Source: Poriferisodalis sp965221945
GTDB taxonomy: Bacteria > Actinomycetota > Acidimicrobiia > Acidimicrobiales > Poriferisodalaceae
Reading direction: 5' to 3'
Length of the DNA stretch: 64,000 nucleotides
Assembly: GCF_965221945.1 (NCBI RefSeq)
Contig: NZ_OZ244925.1
Span: 3,100,001-3,164,000 of the forward strand
A program made the translations under genes and the position numbers. Positions 1 to 8,053 of this stretch are shown here, piece after piece; the stretch's first letter is position 1; every line of letters begins with the position of its first letter. The notes under the pieces are model-generated. The model was not told the origin of the DNA. It saw only the letters and a program-made list of their open reading frames with translations, and ran no database searches.

Positions 1-253
1 CGGGGGGCGCATTTTCAGACAGCGCCCGGCGAACCAAAGTGTTCTTGTAGATCTTGTAGCGGCAGTCGGCATCGATGAGACGGCCACGCAAGTCGGCCAT
101 CGCGGCCACGTCGAGACCTCGGTACTCGGTGAACAGCACCGCTTCGGCCTCACCGAATCGTTCGCGGACCTCGTCCACCACGGCTACCTTGTCGGCCCGC
201 GGCGTATGTTTCTCAGCCGCCGTTGCTGTTGGCCCGCTTGTTGCTGTAGGCAC
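1..253 (-). CDS. rplJ: 50S ribosomal protein L10, 5' part (gene runs off left edge)
   Basis: Reading leftwards from a GTG at 251-253, 84 codons are visible before the window ends; the C-terminal half of L10 is missing. The visible protein has the L10 N-terminal signature: KVAVVDEVRERF, then VLFTEYRGLDV, then YKIYKNTLVRRAL. L10 forms the base of the ribosomal stalk and binds L7/L12 and 23S rRNA. The GTG is supported by an AGGAG motif about nine bases upstream. A Thr/Ala-rich stretch of about 20 residues precedes the conserved domain. It lies about 300 bases downstream of rplA, in the usual rplK-rplA-rplJ order. Confidence 0.9.
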   Translation of the reverse strand, partial: MPTATSGPTATAAEKHTPRADKVAVVDEVRERFGEAEAVLFTEYRGLDVAAMADLRGRLIDADCRYKIYKNTLVRRALSENAPP

Positions 254-547
254 TGTGGGGATCTCCTGTGCTGCGGGATTCGCTGTCGTAGGGCTGGTTG
301 ATCGCTCCCGGTCCCGGATCGGGCACCGGTCCGCAGACCAGACAGAACCGCGCCCCAGCGCATCCGCGCACAGGAAGACAGTCCGCCTCATCAGGCCCGA
401 CCCGTGTGGCTTGCCCGTGTTGAGCAAGCCCCTGAAACACGTTCAGACGGGGCCGATTTCAGGCCGAAGCCACCGGAGTTCTACGGCGAGCAGGTTGTAG
501 AACCCCAAACGCTACCGGGAGCCCCGGACGCGTCCAACTGCCGACGG
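254..547 (-). promoter_or_regulatory. Putative L10 leader (autoregulatory mRNA region upstream of rplJ)
   Basis: This 294-base gap between rplA and rplJ holds no gene on either strand that looks real. Its position and length match the structured leader that L10(L12)4 binds to repress rplJL in many bacteria. On the transcribed strand it contains several GC-rich self-complementary stretches, and a CCTGATGAGGCGG segment near the middle resembles the kink-turn portion of known leaders. The assignment rests on position plus this weak motif; no covariance search was possible. A promoter for rplJL could also lie here. Confidence 0.5.
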
Positions 548-1234
548 TTAGTTGAAAATGGTGGGGTCGACGCGGATGCCAGGGCCCATCGTCGATGAGA
601 CCACCATCTTGCGTACGTATCGACCCTTGGCGCTGGCCGGCTTTGCCCGAGCCAGTTCGCCCATGACTGCATCAAGATTGGCGTTCAGATCCTCGGCGCT
701 GAAGCTGACCTTGCCGATCGCCAGGTGCACGTTGCCGTATCGGTCCGTGCGGTACTCGACCTTGCCGCCCTTGAACTCGCCCACGGCCCTGCCGACATCG
801 GGGGTCACCGTGCCGGACTTGGGGTTCGGCATCAGTCCACGCGGACCCAGCACCTTGCCCAGGCGACCGACCACGCCCATCATGTCGGGCGTCGCGATCG
901 CCACGTCGAAATCGGTGAAGCCGCCCTCCACACGCTCCGCCAGATCGGCGCCGCCCACCACATCGGCACCTGCCTCGGAGGCTTCCGCGGCCGCATCACC
1001 TTGCGCGAACACTGCAACTCGCACATCGCCGCCTGTGCCTGACGGCAGCGCAACTGTGCCCCGAACCATCTGGTCGGCCTTGCGCGGATCGACGCCGAGC
1101 CGGATCGACAGCTCGACCGACTCGTCGAACTTCGCCGTGGCGAAGCTTCGCACCATGTCGATTGCCTGGCTCGGCTCGTGCATCATCTGACGGTCAAAGC
1201 GACGGACGGTGTCGGCGTACTTCTTTCCTGACAT
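548..1234 (-). CDS. rplA: 50S ribosomal protein L1
   Basis: 228 residues, normal for L1. The family signature GKVLGPRGLMPNPKSGTV is present at about residues 126-143, followed by the FKGGKVEYR segment. L1 binds 23S rRNA at the stalk that releases deacylated tRNA, and in many bacteria represses its own operon. The ATG at 1232-1234 follows an AGGAG motif by about eight bases. It is 23 bases downstream of rplK and probably co-transcribed with it. Confidence 0.97.
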   Translation of the reverse strand: MSGKKYADTVRRFDRQMMHEPSQAIDMVRSFATAKFDESVELSIRLGVDPRKADQMVRGTVALPSGTGGDVRVAVFAQGDAAAEASEAGADVVGGADLAERVEGGFTDFDVAIATPDMMGVVGRLGKVLGPRGLMPNPKSGTVTPDVGRAVGEFKGGKVEYRTDRYGNVHLAIGKVSFSAEDLNANLDAVMGELARAKPASAKGRYVRKMVVSSTMGPGIRVDPTIFN

Positions 1235-1257
1235 ATGGGGGTCTCCTGTGGTTCGCC

Positions 1258-1710
1258 TCAGCCGGTGACTTCGATGCCCATCGACTGCGCGGTGCCGATC
1301 ACCTGCAGCTTGGCGGCCTCGAGGTCACGGGCGTTGAGGTCGGGCATCTTCGTGGTGGCGATCGCGGCGACCTGTGCCTCGGTGACCTCTGCCACCGTCT
1401 CCCGACCGGGATTGTTCGCGGCCTTCTCGAGCCCAGCCGCTTGACGCAGCAGAACCGATGTCGGCGGCGTCTTGGTCACGAACGTGAACGTCCGGTCCTC
1501 GAAGATCGTGATCTCGACGGGCACGATCGTGCCGCGCTGGCTCTCGGTCTTGGAGTTGTACTCCTTGCAGAAGTCCATGATCGCCACGCCGTGTGGACCC
1601 AGCGCGGTGCCCACCGGCGGTGCCGGCGAAGCCTGCCCGGCGGGAATTTGGATCTTCACGATCGCGGTGACTTTCTTGCGCCTCGATGACCTTGCTGGGT
1701 TTTCTGCCAT
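1258..1710 (-). CDS. rplK: 50S ribosomal protein L11
   Basis: 150 residues. The N-terminal domain has the L11 pattern IVKIQIPAGQASPAPPVGTALG, and the C-terminal rRNA-binding domain ends in the usual KMPDLNARDLEAA...GTAQSMGI. L11 forms part of the GTPase-associated centre where elongation factors act. A short basic N-terminal extension (ARSSRRKK) precedes the core. It sits between nusG and rplA in the conserved order. Confidence 0.97.
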   Translation of the reverse strand: MAENPARSSRRKKVTAIVKIQIPAGQASPAPPVGTALGPHGVAIMDFCKEYNSKTESQRGTIVPVEITIFEDRTFTFVTKTPPTSVLLRQAAGLEKAANNPGRETVAEVTEAQVAAIATTKMPDLNARDLEAAKLQVIGTAQSMGIEVTG

Positions 1711-1771
1711 GGGGTGCTCCTCGGAAATTGCCTGCGCGGATGCTCAGGCCTTTGACGGCCGCTGGCGCGGC

Positions 1772-2554
1772 TCAGATCTTTGCGACTTGGACGAAGTCGA
1801 GTTCGACGGGGGTCTCGCGGCCGAAGATGTTCACCAACACCTTCACCTTCAGCTGCTCCTCGTTGATCTCGATCACTTGACCCTGGAAGTCCGAGAACGG
1901 ACCCTCCTTGATGCGCACGCTCTCGTCAATTTCGAAGATCATCGACGGCTTGGTGCGGCGTGGCATTTCGGGCCCGTCGTCGGGCTCGGCGAGGAAGGCC
2001 TCTACTTCCCGGCGGCGAAGCGACGACGGCTTGCCACCTGGGCCCGCATACCCGGTAACGCCGGGCGTGCTGCGGATCATGTGGTGCGCCTCGTCGCTGG
2101 GGCGGCAACGGATAAGCAGGTAGCCGGGGAAAACCTTCTTCTTGGCGACAACCTTGCGGCCGGCCTTGAACTCGATCACGTCCTCCATCGGGATCGCGAC
2201 CTCGAGGATCTGTTCCTCCATGTCGAATGTGCCGATCCGGGCTTCGAGGTTCTGCTTGACCTTCTTCTCGTAGCCCGACTGCGTGTGCACGACGAACCAG
2301 CGGCCCGGCCGGTCATAGGGAGAGACACGCTTCGCCTCGGGCTCGTCGGCAGCGAGCAGGTCGTCCTCGGTGAGCACGTCGGCAAAGCCCGCCTCATCGG
2401 TGGCTCCCTCGACGGTGTCTGCGGTCTCAGTTGCCTCGGCGGTTTCGGGGCCCGGTCCCATCAGGGTCGTGGCCGTCTGTGAGCTCAGCAACCGGCGAGC
2501 GGTCGCCATCGGGTCGGTGTCGGGCTCTGCGGAGGTATCGGTCGGGTCACTCAT
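1772..2554 (-). CDS. nusG: Transcription termination/antitermination protein NusG
   Basis: 260 residues. The NGN domain begins near residue 83 (GRWFVVHTQSGYEKKVKQNL) and includes FPGYLLIRC; the C-terminal KOW domain is IKEGPFSDFQGQVIEI...FGRETPVELDFVQV. NusG binds RNA polymerase and links it to Rho and the ribosome. The first 80 residues form an acidic, Thr/Ala/Glu-rich extension, common in actinobacterial NusG. It lies 21 bases downstream of secE. Confidence 0.96.
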   Translation of the reverse strand: MSDPTDTSAEPDTDPMATARRLLSSQTATTLMGPGPETAEATETADTVEGATDEAGFADVLTEDDLLAADEPEAKRVSPYDRPGRWFVVHTQSGYEKKVKQNLEARIGTFDMEEQILEVAIPMEDVIEFKAGRKVVAKKKVFPGYLLIRCRPSDEAHHMIRSTPGVTGYAGPGGKPSSLRRREVEAFLAEPDDGPEMPRRTKPSMIFEIDESVRIKEGPFSDFQGQVIEINEEQLKVKVLVNIFGRETPVELDFVQVAKI

Positions 2555-2575
2555 GTTCGTCAGTTCAGATCTTCG

Positions 2576-2884
2576 TCAGTTCACGTCAAAAAGGCGGAGG
2601 ACGCCTTCACCTAGAATCCAATCGAGGCCGGCAATGATCGCTGTCAGGATCACGATGGTGATGAACACGACAATCGAGTAGTTGACGATCTCGGCCCGAG
2701 TCGGCCAGATCACCTTCTTGAGCTCGGAACGAACCTCGCCCACGAACTGCGCAGGCCCGGCCCGTTCTGTGGTCGGCGACGCTGACGCAGGCTGACGCCG
2801 TTCGCGCCTCGCCGCCGGCGCGCCGTCAGCCGTCATCTCGCCCTGACGCTGCAGGTGACGGCGTGTCCGTCGGTTCATGGCCAT
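2576..2884 (-). CDS. secE: Preprotein translocase subunit SecE
   Basis: 102 residues. The conserved C-terminal part has the cytoplasmic amphipathic segment (FVGEVRSELKKVIWPTRAEIVNYS) and one membrane helix (about residues 70-92). SecE clamps SecY in the Sec channel. The N-terminal half is basic and Ala/Arg-rich. The secE-nusG-rplK-rplA order and the upstream tRNA-Trp match the usual actinobacterial layout. Confidence 0.93.
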   Translation of the reverse strand: MAMNRRTRRHLQRQGEMTADGAPAARRERRQPASASPTTERAGPAQFVGEVRSELKKVIWPTRAEIVNYSIVVFITIVILTAIIAGLDWILGEGVLRLFDVN

Positions 2885-2966
2885 CGGGAAAGTCTCCGGC
2901 TCAGAATTTCAGGGGCTTGGGCATGGTCGGTCCGCCCGGCTGACGGTCAACAGGACGGCGGAAGCG

Positions 2967-3040
2967 CAGGGCAGGAGGGACTTGAACCCGCAACCGCCGG
3001 TTTTGGAGACCGGTGCTCTACCAAATTGAGCTACTGCCCT
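2967..3040 (-). tRNA. tRNA-Trp (CCA anticodon)
   Basis: The minus strand folds as a cloverleaf: a 7-bp acceptor stem AGGGCAG/CTGCCCT, a D arm with AGCTCAATTTGGTAGAGC, an anticodon stem CCGGT/ACCGG around CTCCAAA, and a T loop TTCAAGT. The anticodon CCA reads UGG. One C-U mismatch appears in the T stem. A 3' CCA is not encoded. It lies directly upstream of secE. Confidence 0.95.
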
Positions 3041-3228
3041 CAGCGAGGATGCGGGCTTTCTGGGCGAATGTCCGCCGCAACACGCTACCGGCAGCAATCT
3101 GGGTCGCGTCCAGATCCAGTATCGGGACCGGGGCTCACTGTGCCCAATGCCCGCAGCAAAGCTGCGGCGCAGCGGAACCTCACGATGCTGCGCTCATGGC
3201 GGCGACCGCAAGCGGCCGCCGCTGCCGG

Positions 3229-3305
3229 TGGTAGCGGGACCGGGGCTCGAACCCGGGACCTCACGATTATGAGCCGTGCGCTCTGACCAACTGAGCTATC
3301 CCGCC
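3229..3305 (-). tRNA. tRNA-Met (CAT anticodon)
   Basis: The minus strand gives an acceptor stem GGCGGGA/TCCCGCT, a D arm with AGCTCAGTTGGTCAGAGC, an anticodon loop CTCATAA and a T loop TTCGAGC. The 3' CCA is encoded. The D-arm form and acceptor pairing fit an elongator tRNA-Met rather than the initiator. Confidence 0.95.
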
Positions 3306-3328
3306 GTCTGCGCCGCAGGGTAGCGGCG

Positions 3329-3401
3329 AGCCCCGTGCCGGAATCGAACCGGCGACACCAGCCTTACCATGGCTGTGCTCTACCTACTGAGCTAACGGGG
3401 C
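3329..3401 (-). tRNA. tRNA-Thr (GGT anticodon)
   Basis: The minus strand gives an acceptor stem GCCCCGT/ACGGGGC, a D arm with AGCTCAGTAGGTAGAGC, an anticodon stem CAGCC/GGCTG around ATGGTAA and a T loop TTCGATT. It is 23 bases from tRNA-Met and probably co-transcribed with it. Confidence 0.95.
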
Positions 3402-3485
3402 GACATCCGTGCGCATCCCGAGCGATGTGCGCGGAAGTTTGTGGGGTCCGGAGTGTAGCTGTGGACCCCCGATAGCTTCGCTGCC

Positions 3486-4001
3486 ATGCGAATCCGGCTG
3501 GCCACGATGGCCGATGCCGACGCGATCGCGGAGATCTACAACCGCGAAGTCACCGAGGGCACTGCGACATTCGACATGGTGCCGCGCACTGCTGCCGAGC
3601 AGGCGGCCTGGATGCGAGACCATTCGGGTGCCTACCCGTGCATCGTGGCAGTCCCCGAGACAACTGACGACACAACAATTGGCGACACTGTGCTGGGCTG
3701 GGCGTGCCTGTCGCCGTACCGGACTCGGCCGGCGTACTTGACCAGCGTCGAGGACTCCATCTACGTCCATCGCGACCACCAGGGACGCGGTGCGGGCGGC
3801 CTGCTGCTCGGCAACCTCGTCGCCCTCGCCGACGAGCACGGGTTTCACGCAATCTTCGCCCGCATCGCCGATGCCGGTGCGGCCTCAGTAGCGCTGCACG
3901 TCAAGCACGGCTTCGAGCTCATCGGCGTGGAGCGAGAAGTGGGTCGCAAGTTCGGCCGTTGGCTCGATGTGACGCTCATGCAGCGTCTGCGCCCTGCCTA
4001 G
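3486..4001 (+). CDS. GNAT N-acetyltransferase, phosphinothricin-acetyltransferase-like
   Basis: 171 residues, a single GNAT domain. The N-terminus (MRIRLATMADADAIAEIYNREV) and the C-terminal FELIGVEREVGRKFGRWLDVTLMQ match the Pat/Bar/MddA branch, which acetylates phosphinothricin-like or methionine sulfone/sulfoximine amino groups with acetyl-CoA. The acetyl-CoA loop is RDHQGRGAGG at about residues 97-106. The substrate cannot be read from sequence. The gene is alone on the plus strand between the tRNA genes and convergent menB. Confidence 0.85.
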   Translation: MRIRLATMADADAIAEIYNREVTEGTATFDMVPRTAAEQAAWMRDHSGAYPCIVAVPETTDDTTIGDTVLGWACLSPYRTRPAYLTSVEDSIYVHRDHQGRGAGGLLLGNLVALADEHGFHAIFARIADAGAASVALHVKHGFELIGVEREVGRKFGRWLDVTLMQRLRPA

Positions 4002-4024
4002 AGCGCGTTTGGAGCCCAACCCGC

Positions 4025-4939
4025 TCAGAAGTGCCAGGGGAACTGCTCGAATTCGGGGTCCCGCTTCTCCAGGAAGGCATCACGGCCCTCGGCGGCTTCG
4101 TCAGTGCCGTAGGCCAGCCGGGTGGCCTCCCCCGCGAACACTTGCTGGCCGACGAGCCCGTCGTCGATGAGGTTGAACGCGAACTTGGCCATCCGCTGTG
4201 CCGTCGGCGAACGGGAGACGATCTCGGCCGCCCACTCCAGCGCCACCGACTCCAGTTCGGCGTGGGGCGCCACCGCATTCACATCGCCCATGTCGAAACG
4301 CTCCTGGGCGGAGTACGTGCGACCGAGGAAGAAGATCTCTCGAGCCTTCTTCTGGCCGATCTGGCGGGCCAGGTAGGCCGAGCCGAAGCCGCCGTCGAAG
4401 CTGGCGACGTTGGTGTCGGTCTGGCGGAAGCGGGCGTGCTCGGCCGAGGCGATGGTCAGGTCGCAGACGACGTGCAGGCTGTGGCCGCCGCCCGCTGCCC
4501 ATCCGCTCGCCACGCAGATCACCACCTTGGGCATCATCCGGATGAGGCGCTGGCACTCCAGGATGTGCAGGCGCCCGGTGCGGGCCGGGTCGATGTCTGC
4601 AGCAGTCTCGCCGTCGGCATAGCGATACCCGTCCCGGCCACGGATGCGCTGGTCGCCTCCTGAGCAGAACGACCAACCCCCGTCGGCCGACGCCGGACCG
4701 TTCCCGGTCAGCAGGATGCAGCCCACATCGGGCGTCATGCGGGCATGGTCGAGCGCCCGGTACAGCTCGTCCACCGTGTGCGGGCGGAAGGCGTTGCGCA
4801 CGTCTGGCCGGTCGAACGCGATGCGAACTGTCCCGTGTTCCGTGCTGCGGTGGTAGGTGATGTCGGTGAAGTCGAACCCGTCGACTGCCGCCCAGCGCGA
4901 CGAGTCGAAGGTGTCCGAGACATGAGGCAAGAACGGCAT
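4025..4939 (-). CDS. menB: 1,4-dihydroxy-2-naphthoyl-CoA synthase
   Basis: 304 residues, crotonase superfamily. MenB closes the second ring of the naphthoquinone head group in menaquinone synthesis. Diagnostic segments: SGGDQ at 93-97, GWAAGGGHS at 146-154 (oxyanion hole) and FDGGFGSAYLAR at 181-192, followed by KKAREIFFLGR, which separates MenB from ordinary enoyl-CoA hydratases. The ATG at 4937-4939 is chosen because GGAG lies eight bases upstream; the frame stays open further upstream but would overlap the divergent neighbour. No other men genes are in the window. The product would feed the quinone pool used by both complex I clusters. Confidence 0.9.
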   Translation of the reverse strand: MPFLPHVSDTFDSSRWAAVDGFDFTDITYHRSTEHGTVRIAFDRPDVRNAFRPHTVDELYRALDHARMTPDVGCILLTGNGPASADGGWSFCSGGDQRIRGRDGYRYADGETAADIDPARTGRLHILECQRLIRMMPKVVICVASGWAAGGGHSLHVVCDLTIASAEHARFRQTDTNVASFDGGFGSAYLARQIGQKKAREIFFLGRTYSAQERFDMGDVNAVAPHAELESVALEWAAEIVSRSPTAQRMAKFAFNLIDDGLVGQQVFAGEATRLAYGTDEAAEGRDAFLEKRDPEFEQFPWHF

Positions 4940-5054
4940 GGGTGCTCCAAGGCCGGTGACGTGCAGGCACGGTATTGGCTCAGACCCGTCCTGAAACAGG
5001 ACTGCGTGCGAAACTGCGAGCCGCAGCAGCAGCACAGACAAGGGGAACAGCAAC

Positions 5055-5933
5055 ATGAAGTTCGGGCTCAGGTACTGCAACACCGGCAAGTTCGCCACCG
5101 ACACGGCGCTGGCGGCAGAGCTCGTTCAGGCGGGCGAGGCCGCCGGATTCGAATCGGCGTGGACGGTGGAGCACACCGTGATTCCGTCGGGCTACCAGTC
5201 GCAGTACCCCTACAGCCCTGACGGCAAGATGGCCGGCGGCGTGGAGGATCTGCTGCTGCCCGATCCGCTGATGTGGATGGCCTACATGGCTGGCGTCACG
5301 TCCACCATCAACTTCGCCACCGGCATCCTGATCGTGCCCCAGCACAGCCCGGTCGTGTGCGCCAAGCAGATCGCCACGCTCGACCACATGTCCGGTGGAC
5401 GCGTCCTGCTGGGCATCGGCGTGGGCTGGATGCGTGAGGAATTCGAAGCCATCGGCGTCGGCGATCACTTCGACGACCGCGGGCGCCGCACCGACGAGTA
5501 CGTGGCCGCCATGCGGGAGCTGTGGTCAGCCGATCGGCCCACGTTCGGGGGCGAGTTCGTGAACTTCGATGCCGCGTACTGCCGGCCGCAGCCGGTGAAC
5601 GGCTCGGTGCCGATCATCGTGGGCGGCGATTCGAAAGTTGCTGCGCGACGGGCGGGGCGGCTCGGCGACGGCTACTTCCCCGCCCGCGGTGCGCCCTGGG
5701 ACCTCATCGACTTGGCCCGCCAGACCGTCGTAGAGCACGAACGGGATCCCGATGCGCTGGAGATCACGGTGTCGGTGCCTGCGGACCTCGACGAGATACC
5801 GGAGCTCGCCCGTCGGGGGGTCAGCCGGATTGCGGTGCCGGTGTCACCAATGGCCGGTCTGCAGACCGTGATCGCCACGCCCGACGACGCCAGCTCGTGG
5901 GCCGAGACCATCCAGCGCTACGCGGGACTATAA
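5055..5933 (+). CDS. LLM-class F420-dependent oxidoreductase
   Basis: 292 residues, a luciferase-like TIM barrel. The N-terminal MKFGLRYCNTG, the EHTVIP segment, the GILIVPQHSP strand and DHMSGGRVLLGIGVGWMREEFEA are typical of actinobacterial F420-dependent LLM enzymes. These transfer hydride from reduced F420 to varied substrates, which cannot be predicted here. It is divergent from menB with about 115 bases between start codons, and convergent with the rhodanese gene across a strong hairpin. Confidence 0.88.
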   Translation: MKFGLRYCNTGKFATDTALAAELVQAGEAAGFESAWTVEHTVIPSGYQSQYPYSPDGKMAGGVEDLLLPDPLMWMAYMAGVTSTINFATGILIVPQHSPVVCAKQIATLDHMSGGRVLLGIGVGWMREEFEAIGVGDHFDDRGRRTDEYVAAMRELWSADRPTFGGEFVNFDAAYCRPQPVNGSVPIIVGGDSKVAARRAGRLGDGYFPARGAPWDLIDLARQTVVEHERDPDALEITVSVPADLDEIPELARRGVSRIAVPVSPMAGLQTVIATPDDASSWAETIQRYAGL

Positions 5934-6011
5934 GAGCCGCCGCTGTTTGGGGTAGCTCGAAATAAATCGAAATTCACCAATAGTGCGCAAGAACTACGTT
6001 GCGCGATCGGC

Positions 6012-6059
6012 GGGACGGACCCGGGCTATCTCATAGAGCCGTGCGCCCGGGGCCGTCCC
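6012..6059. terminator. Long GC-rich hairpin between convergent genes
   Basis: GGGACGG and CCGTCCC pair at the outside, and CCCGGGC with GCCCGGG inside, around a loop of about 18 bases. It sits in the 166-base gap between the ends of two convergent genes, where a bidirectional terminator is expected. There is no clear T tract on either side, so factor-independent termination is not certain. Confidence 0.5.
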
Positions 6060-6099
6060 GCTCGCATCGCGCGATGACGCCAGCGTAGACGCGGACGGA

Positions 6100-7368
6100 T
6101 CACGAACAGAAACGGAATTCGACCAGGTCGTCGCGGGCGTACTGGTCGGGCAGGGCCACTTCCCAGTCGAGGTAGGCCTGCATGGCGGCTCGGGCCACTT
6201 CGGCGTCTTCGGGGTCGTACGGCAGCGGCGGCTGACGTGAGCGGCGCGCTGCTTCAGCGTCGTCATTGCGGCCGGCTACCAACCCTGGCTCGTCCAGCCA
6301 ATCGGGCTCGAGCACCCAGGCGTCCCAGCCCATCTGGATGAGCCACGAGGCCGACATAGTGGCGCCGATGCCGTCGTGGTCAGCCAATACCACCCGCGCC
6401 CCTCGGGTCACCAGGTACTCATCGGTGGCCTGGACGAGTTGGCCGCCCGGTGCGCACAGCGCTCCCGCCAGGTGCCCGGCGGCGTAGTCCCCGGGTGTGC
6501 GTACGTCCATGAAGTACGTCGTGCGGTCACTGCCGGCCAGCCAGACCCCCAGCTGGTCGCGGTCAATCGTGCGCACGCCGCACCGTTCGGCCACTGCCCC
6601 AGCCGCTGCGAGCGCCTGCTGTCGCCCGCCAACGCCCGGCTCGGGAACCAACTCGTCGCAGCCATGCTCCAGCTGCAGCCCAGCCAGCTCCCATCCCATG
6701 GTGCCGTCCTTCAACGCCACGACTCGCTCCAGCCCAGCCGAGCGCAGCGATTGCGCTCCCATGATGCTGCGGGTCCGCCCGGCGCAATTGACAACCACCG
6801 TGGTGCCGTCGTCGACCAGTTCGTGGACCCGGCGCACCAATTCGCCGCCCGGGCACGACCGACCGGTCGGAATGCTCATGCGGTTGAACTCCCGGCGGGT
6901 GCGCGAATCCACCACCACCAAGTCCCGACCGTCGACCAGCCAGCCCGAGAGCTCCTCAGCGGTCACATGCGGAGTACCGAAGTGTCCTTCGACCAACTCG
7001 CCGAACAGCTTCGACGGCACGTTGATGCCCGAGTACAGCTCGCCACCTGCAGCCGCCCAGGCGTCGATGCCGCCGTCGAGCACCGCGGCGTCGGTGTAAC
7101 CGAGCACGGTGAGCTCCAGCGCCACCGCCGCGGCCTCTCCCCCACCGTCGTCGCACACCACCACCGATGTGCCTGGCCGCCCGATGCGCGCCGCAACTTC
7201 GAGCCCCACATGGCTCAGCGGCAGGTTGGCGGCATAGAGCAGGTGCCGGCGGGTGAACTCCGTGGGCTCGCGGGCATCCACCAGCGCCAACTCAGTGCCG
7301 TCGCGGCCCAGCAACCCGCGGTGCCGCTCCATCAGCTCAGCCGCCGTCACGGCGCGGACGTCAGCCAT
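6100..7368 (-). CDS. Triple-rhodanese-domain sulfurtransferase
   Basis: 422 residues with three rhodanese-like domains (about 12-112, 133-240 and 265-370). Domain 1 has a Cys in the active loop (VCDDG, C72), domain 2 has NCAGRTR with C195, and domain 3 has LADHDG, where Asp330 replaces the catalytic Cys. Rhodaneses carry sulfane sulfur as a Cys persulfide; two active and one degenerate domain suggests transfer plus scaffolding. The ATG is preceded by CCAGGAGAG. It is 41 bases downstream of the cysteine-dioxygenase-like gene, so a joint role in thiol/sulfur metabolism is likely. About 50 residues after the third domain are of unknown role. Confidence 0.82.
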   Translation of the reverse strand: MADVRAVTAAELMERHRGLLGRDGTELALVDAREPTEFTRRHLLYAANLPLSHVGLEVAARIGRPGTSVVVCDDGGGEAAAVALELTVLGYTDAAVLDGGIDAWAAAGGELYSGINVPSKLFGELVEGHFGTPHVTAEELSGWLVDGRDLVVVDSRTRREFNRMSIPTGRSCPGGELVRRVHELVDDGTTVVVNCAGRTRSIMGAQSLRSAGLERVVALKDGTMGWELAGLQLEHGCDELVPEPGVGGRQQALAAAGAVAERCGVRTIDRDQLGVWLAGSDRTTYFMDVRTPGDYAAGHLAGALCAPGGQLVQATDEYLVTRGARVVLADHDGIGATMSASWLIQMGWDAWVLEPDWLDEPGLVAGRNDDAEAARRSRQPPLPYDPEDAEVARAAMQAYLDWEVALPDQYARDDLVEFRFCS

Positions 7369-7409
7369 CAAACTCTCCTGGTCGGTGATGCGCGGGGCGC
7401 AGGTGTCTC

Positions 7410-8042
7410 TCAGGCAACGGCGGTTGCGGGGTGGCCCGGGCGGGCTTCGACGATGTGGCCGACGTCGTAGTACACGCGCCACTCGCTGTCGTCGGCGTGC
7501 CAGAACCTTCGCTCCTTGAGCCGTTCGAGCGCCAGGCCGTAGCAGTGGAAGTTGGTCGACGCGCCCTCGATATGGATCGAGTGCAGATCGTGGCCCAGCA
7601 TTGCCACGCCGGTGCAGCGTTCGACCATGACCTCACGAACGGCCTGTGGTTCTCCCTCGTCGGCGCACCGGTCGTAGAAGCGGTTCAGCTCCTGGCCTCG
7701 CATGCCCACGATCACCGCCCACGTAGTGTGCTCGTGCGGCGGCGCGGCGGTGCCGTCGCGCACGCTTTGCACATACAGCGCCAGCTCGTCGTCGTCGTTC
7801 TGTGCGATCCGGTACATGCGGGTGCTGCGCCCCTCGGCCGGCGGCGGGAAGTCCTCGAGCGGGAACAGGTCGTCGCGCTCGGCCAGCTGCAGCAGCCGTT
7901 CGCGGATGCGCTCAACCCCGCCACGGTCGATACCGCCGTGCTCACGGCCGTGCGCGTCGATCTTCGCAATGTCCTCCATCGCGTCAGCGACCGCGACAGC
8001 GCGCTCGGTGGCCCGTTCTGCCGCCATATCTGGTGCGCTCAT
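7410..8042 (-). CDS. Cysteine dioxygenase-family cupin protein
   Basis: 210 residues. The cupin iron site HEH (H103, H105) is followed by DLHS (H154) as the expected third ligand, and NFHCYG keeps the His and Tyr (H166, Y168) of the cysteine dioxygenase active site; the usual nearby Ser appears to be Asn. The family oxidises cysteine or a related thiol to the sulfinate with O2. Length and motif spacing match bacterial CDO/thiol dioxygenases; the exact thiol is not determined. The ATG follows GGGGAG, 11 bases after the end of the upstream synthetase gene, so the genes are co-transcribed. Confidence 0.8.
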   Translation of the reverse strand: MSAPDMAAERATERAVAVADAMEDIAKIDAHGREHGGIDRGGVERIRERLLQLAERDDLFPLEDFPPPAEGRSTRMYRIAQNDDDELALYVQSVRDGTAAPPHEHTTWAVIVGMRGQELNRFYDRCADEGEPQAVREVMVERCTGVAMLGHDLHSIHIEGASTNFHCYGLALERLKERRFWHADDSEWRVYYDVGHIVEARPGHPATAVA

Positions 8043-8053
8043 GGCTCCCCCTC

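Noticed and set aside
3041..3228. rpmG (L33) expected between tRNA-Met and tRNA-Trp in actinobacteria
   Set aside because: No L33-like frame is readable on either strand in this 188-base gap.
4025..5104. Longer version of menB with 55 extra N-terminal residues
   Set aside because: It would overlap the divergent LLM gene, and the extra part is unlike MenB. The ATG at 4939 has a good ribosome site.
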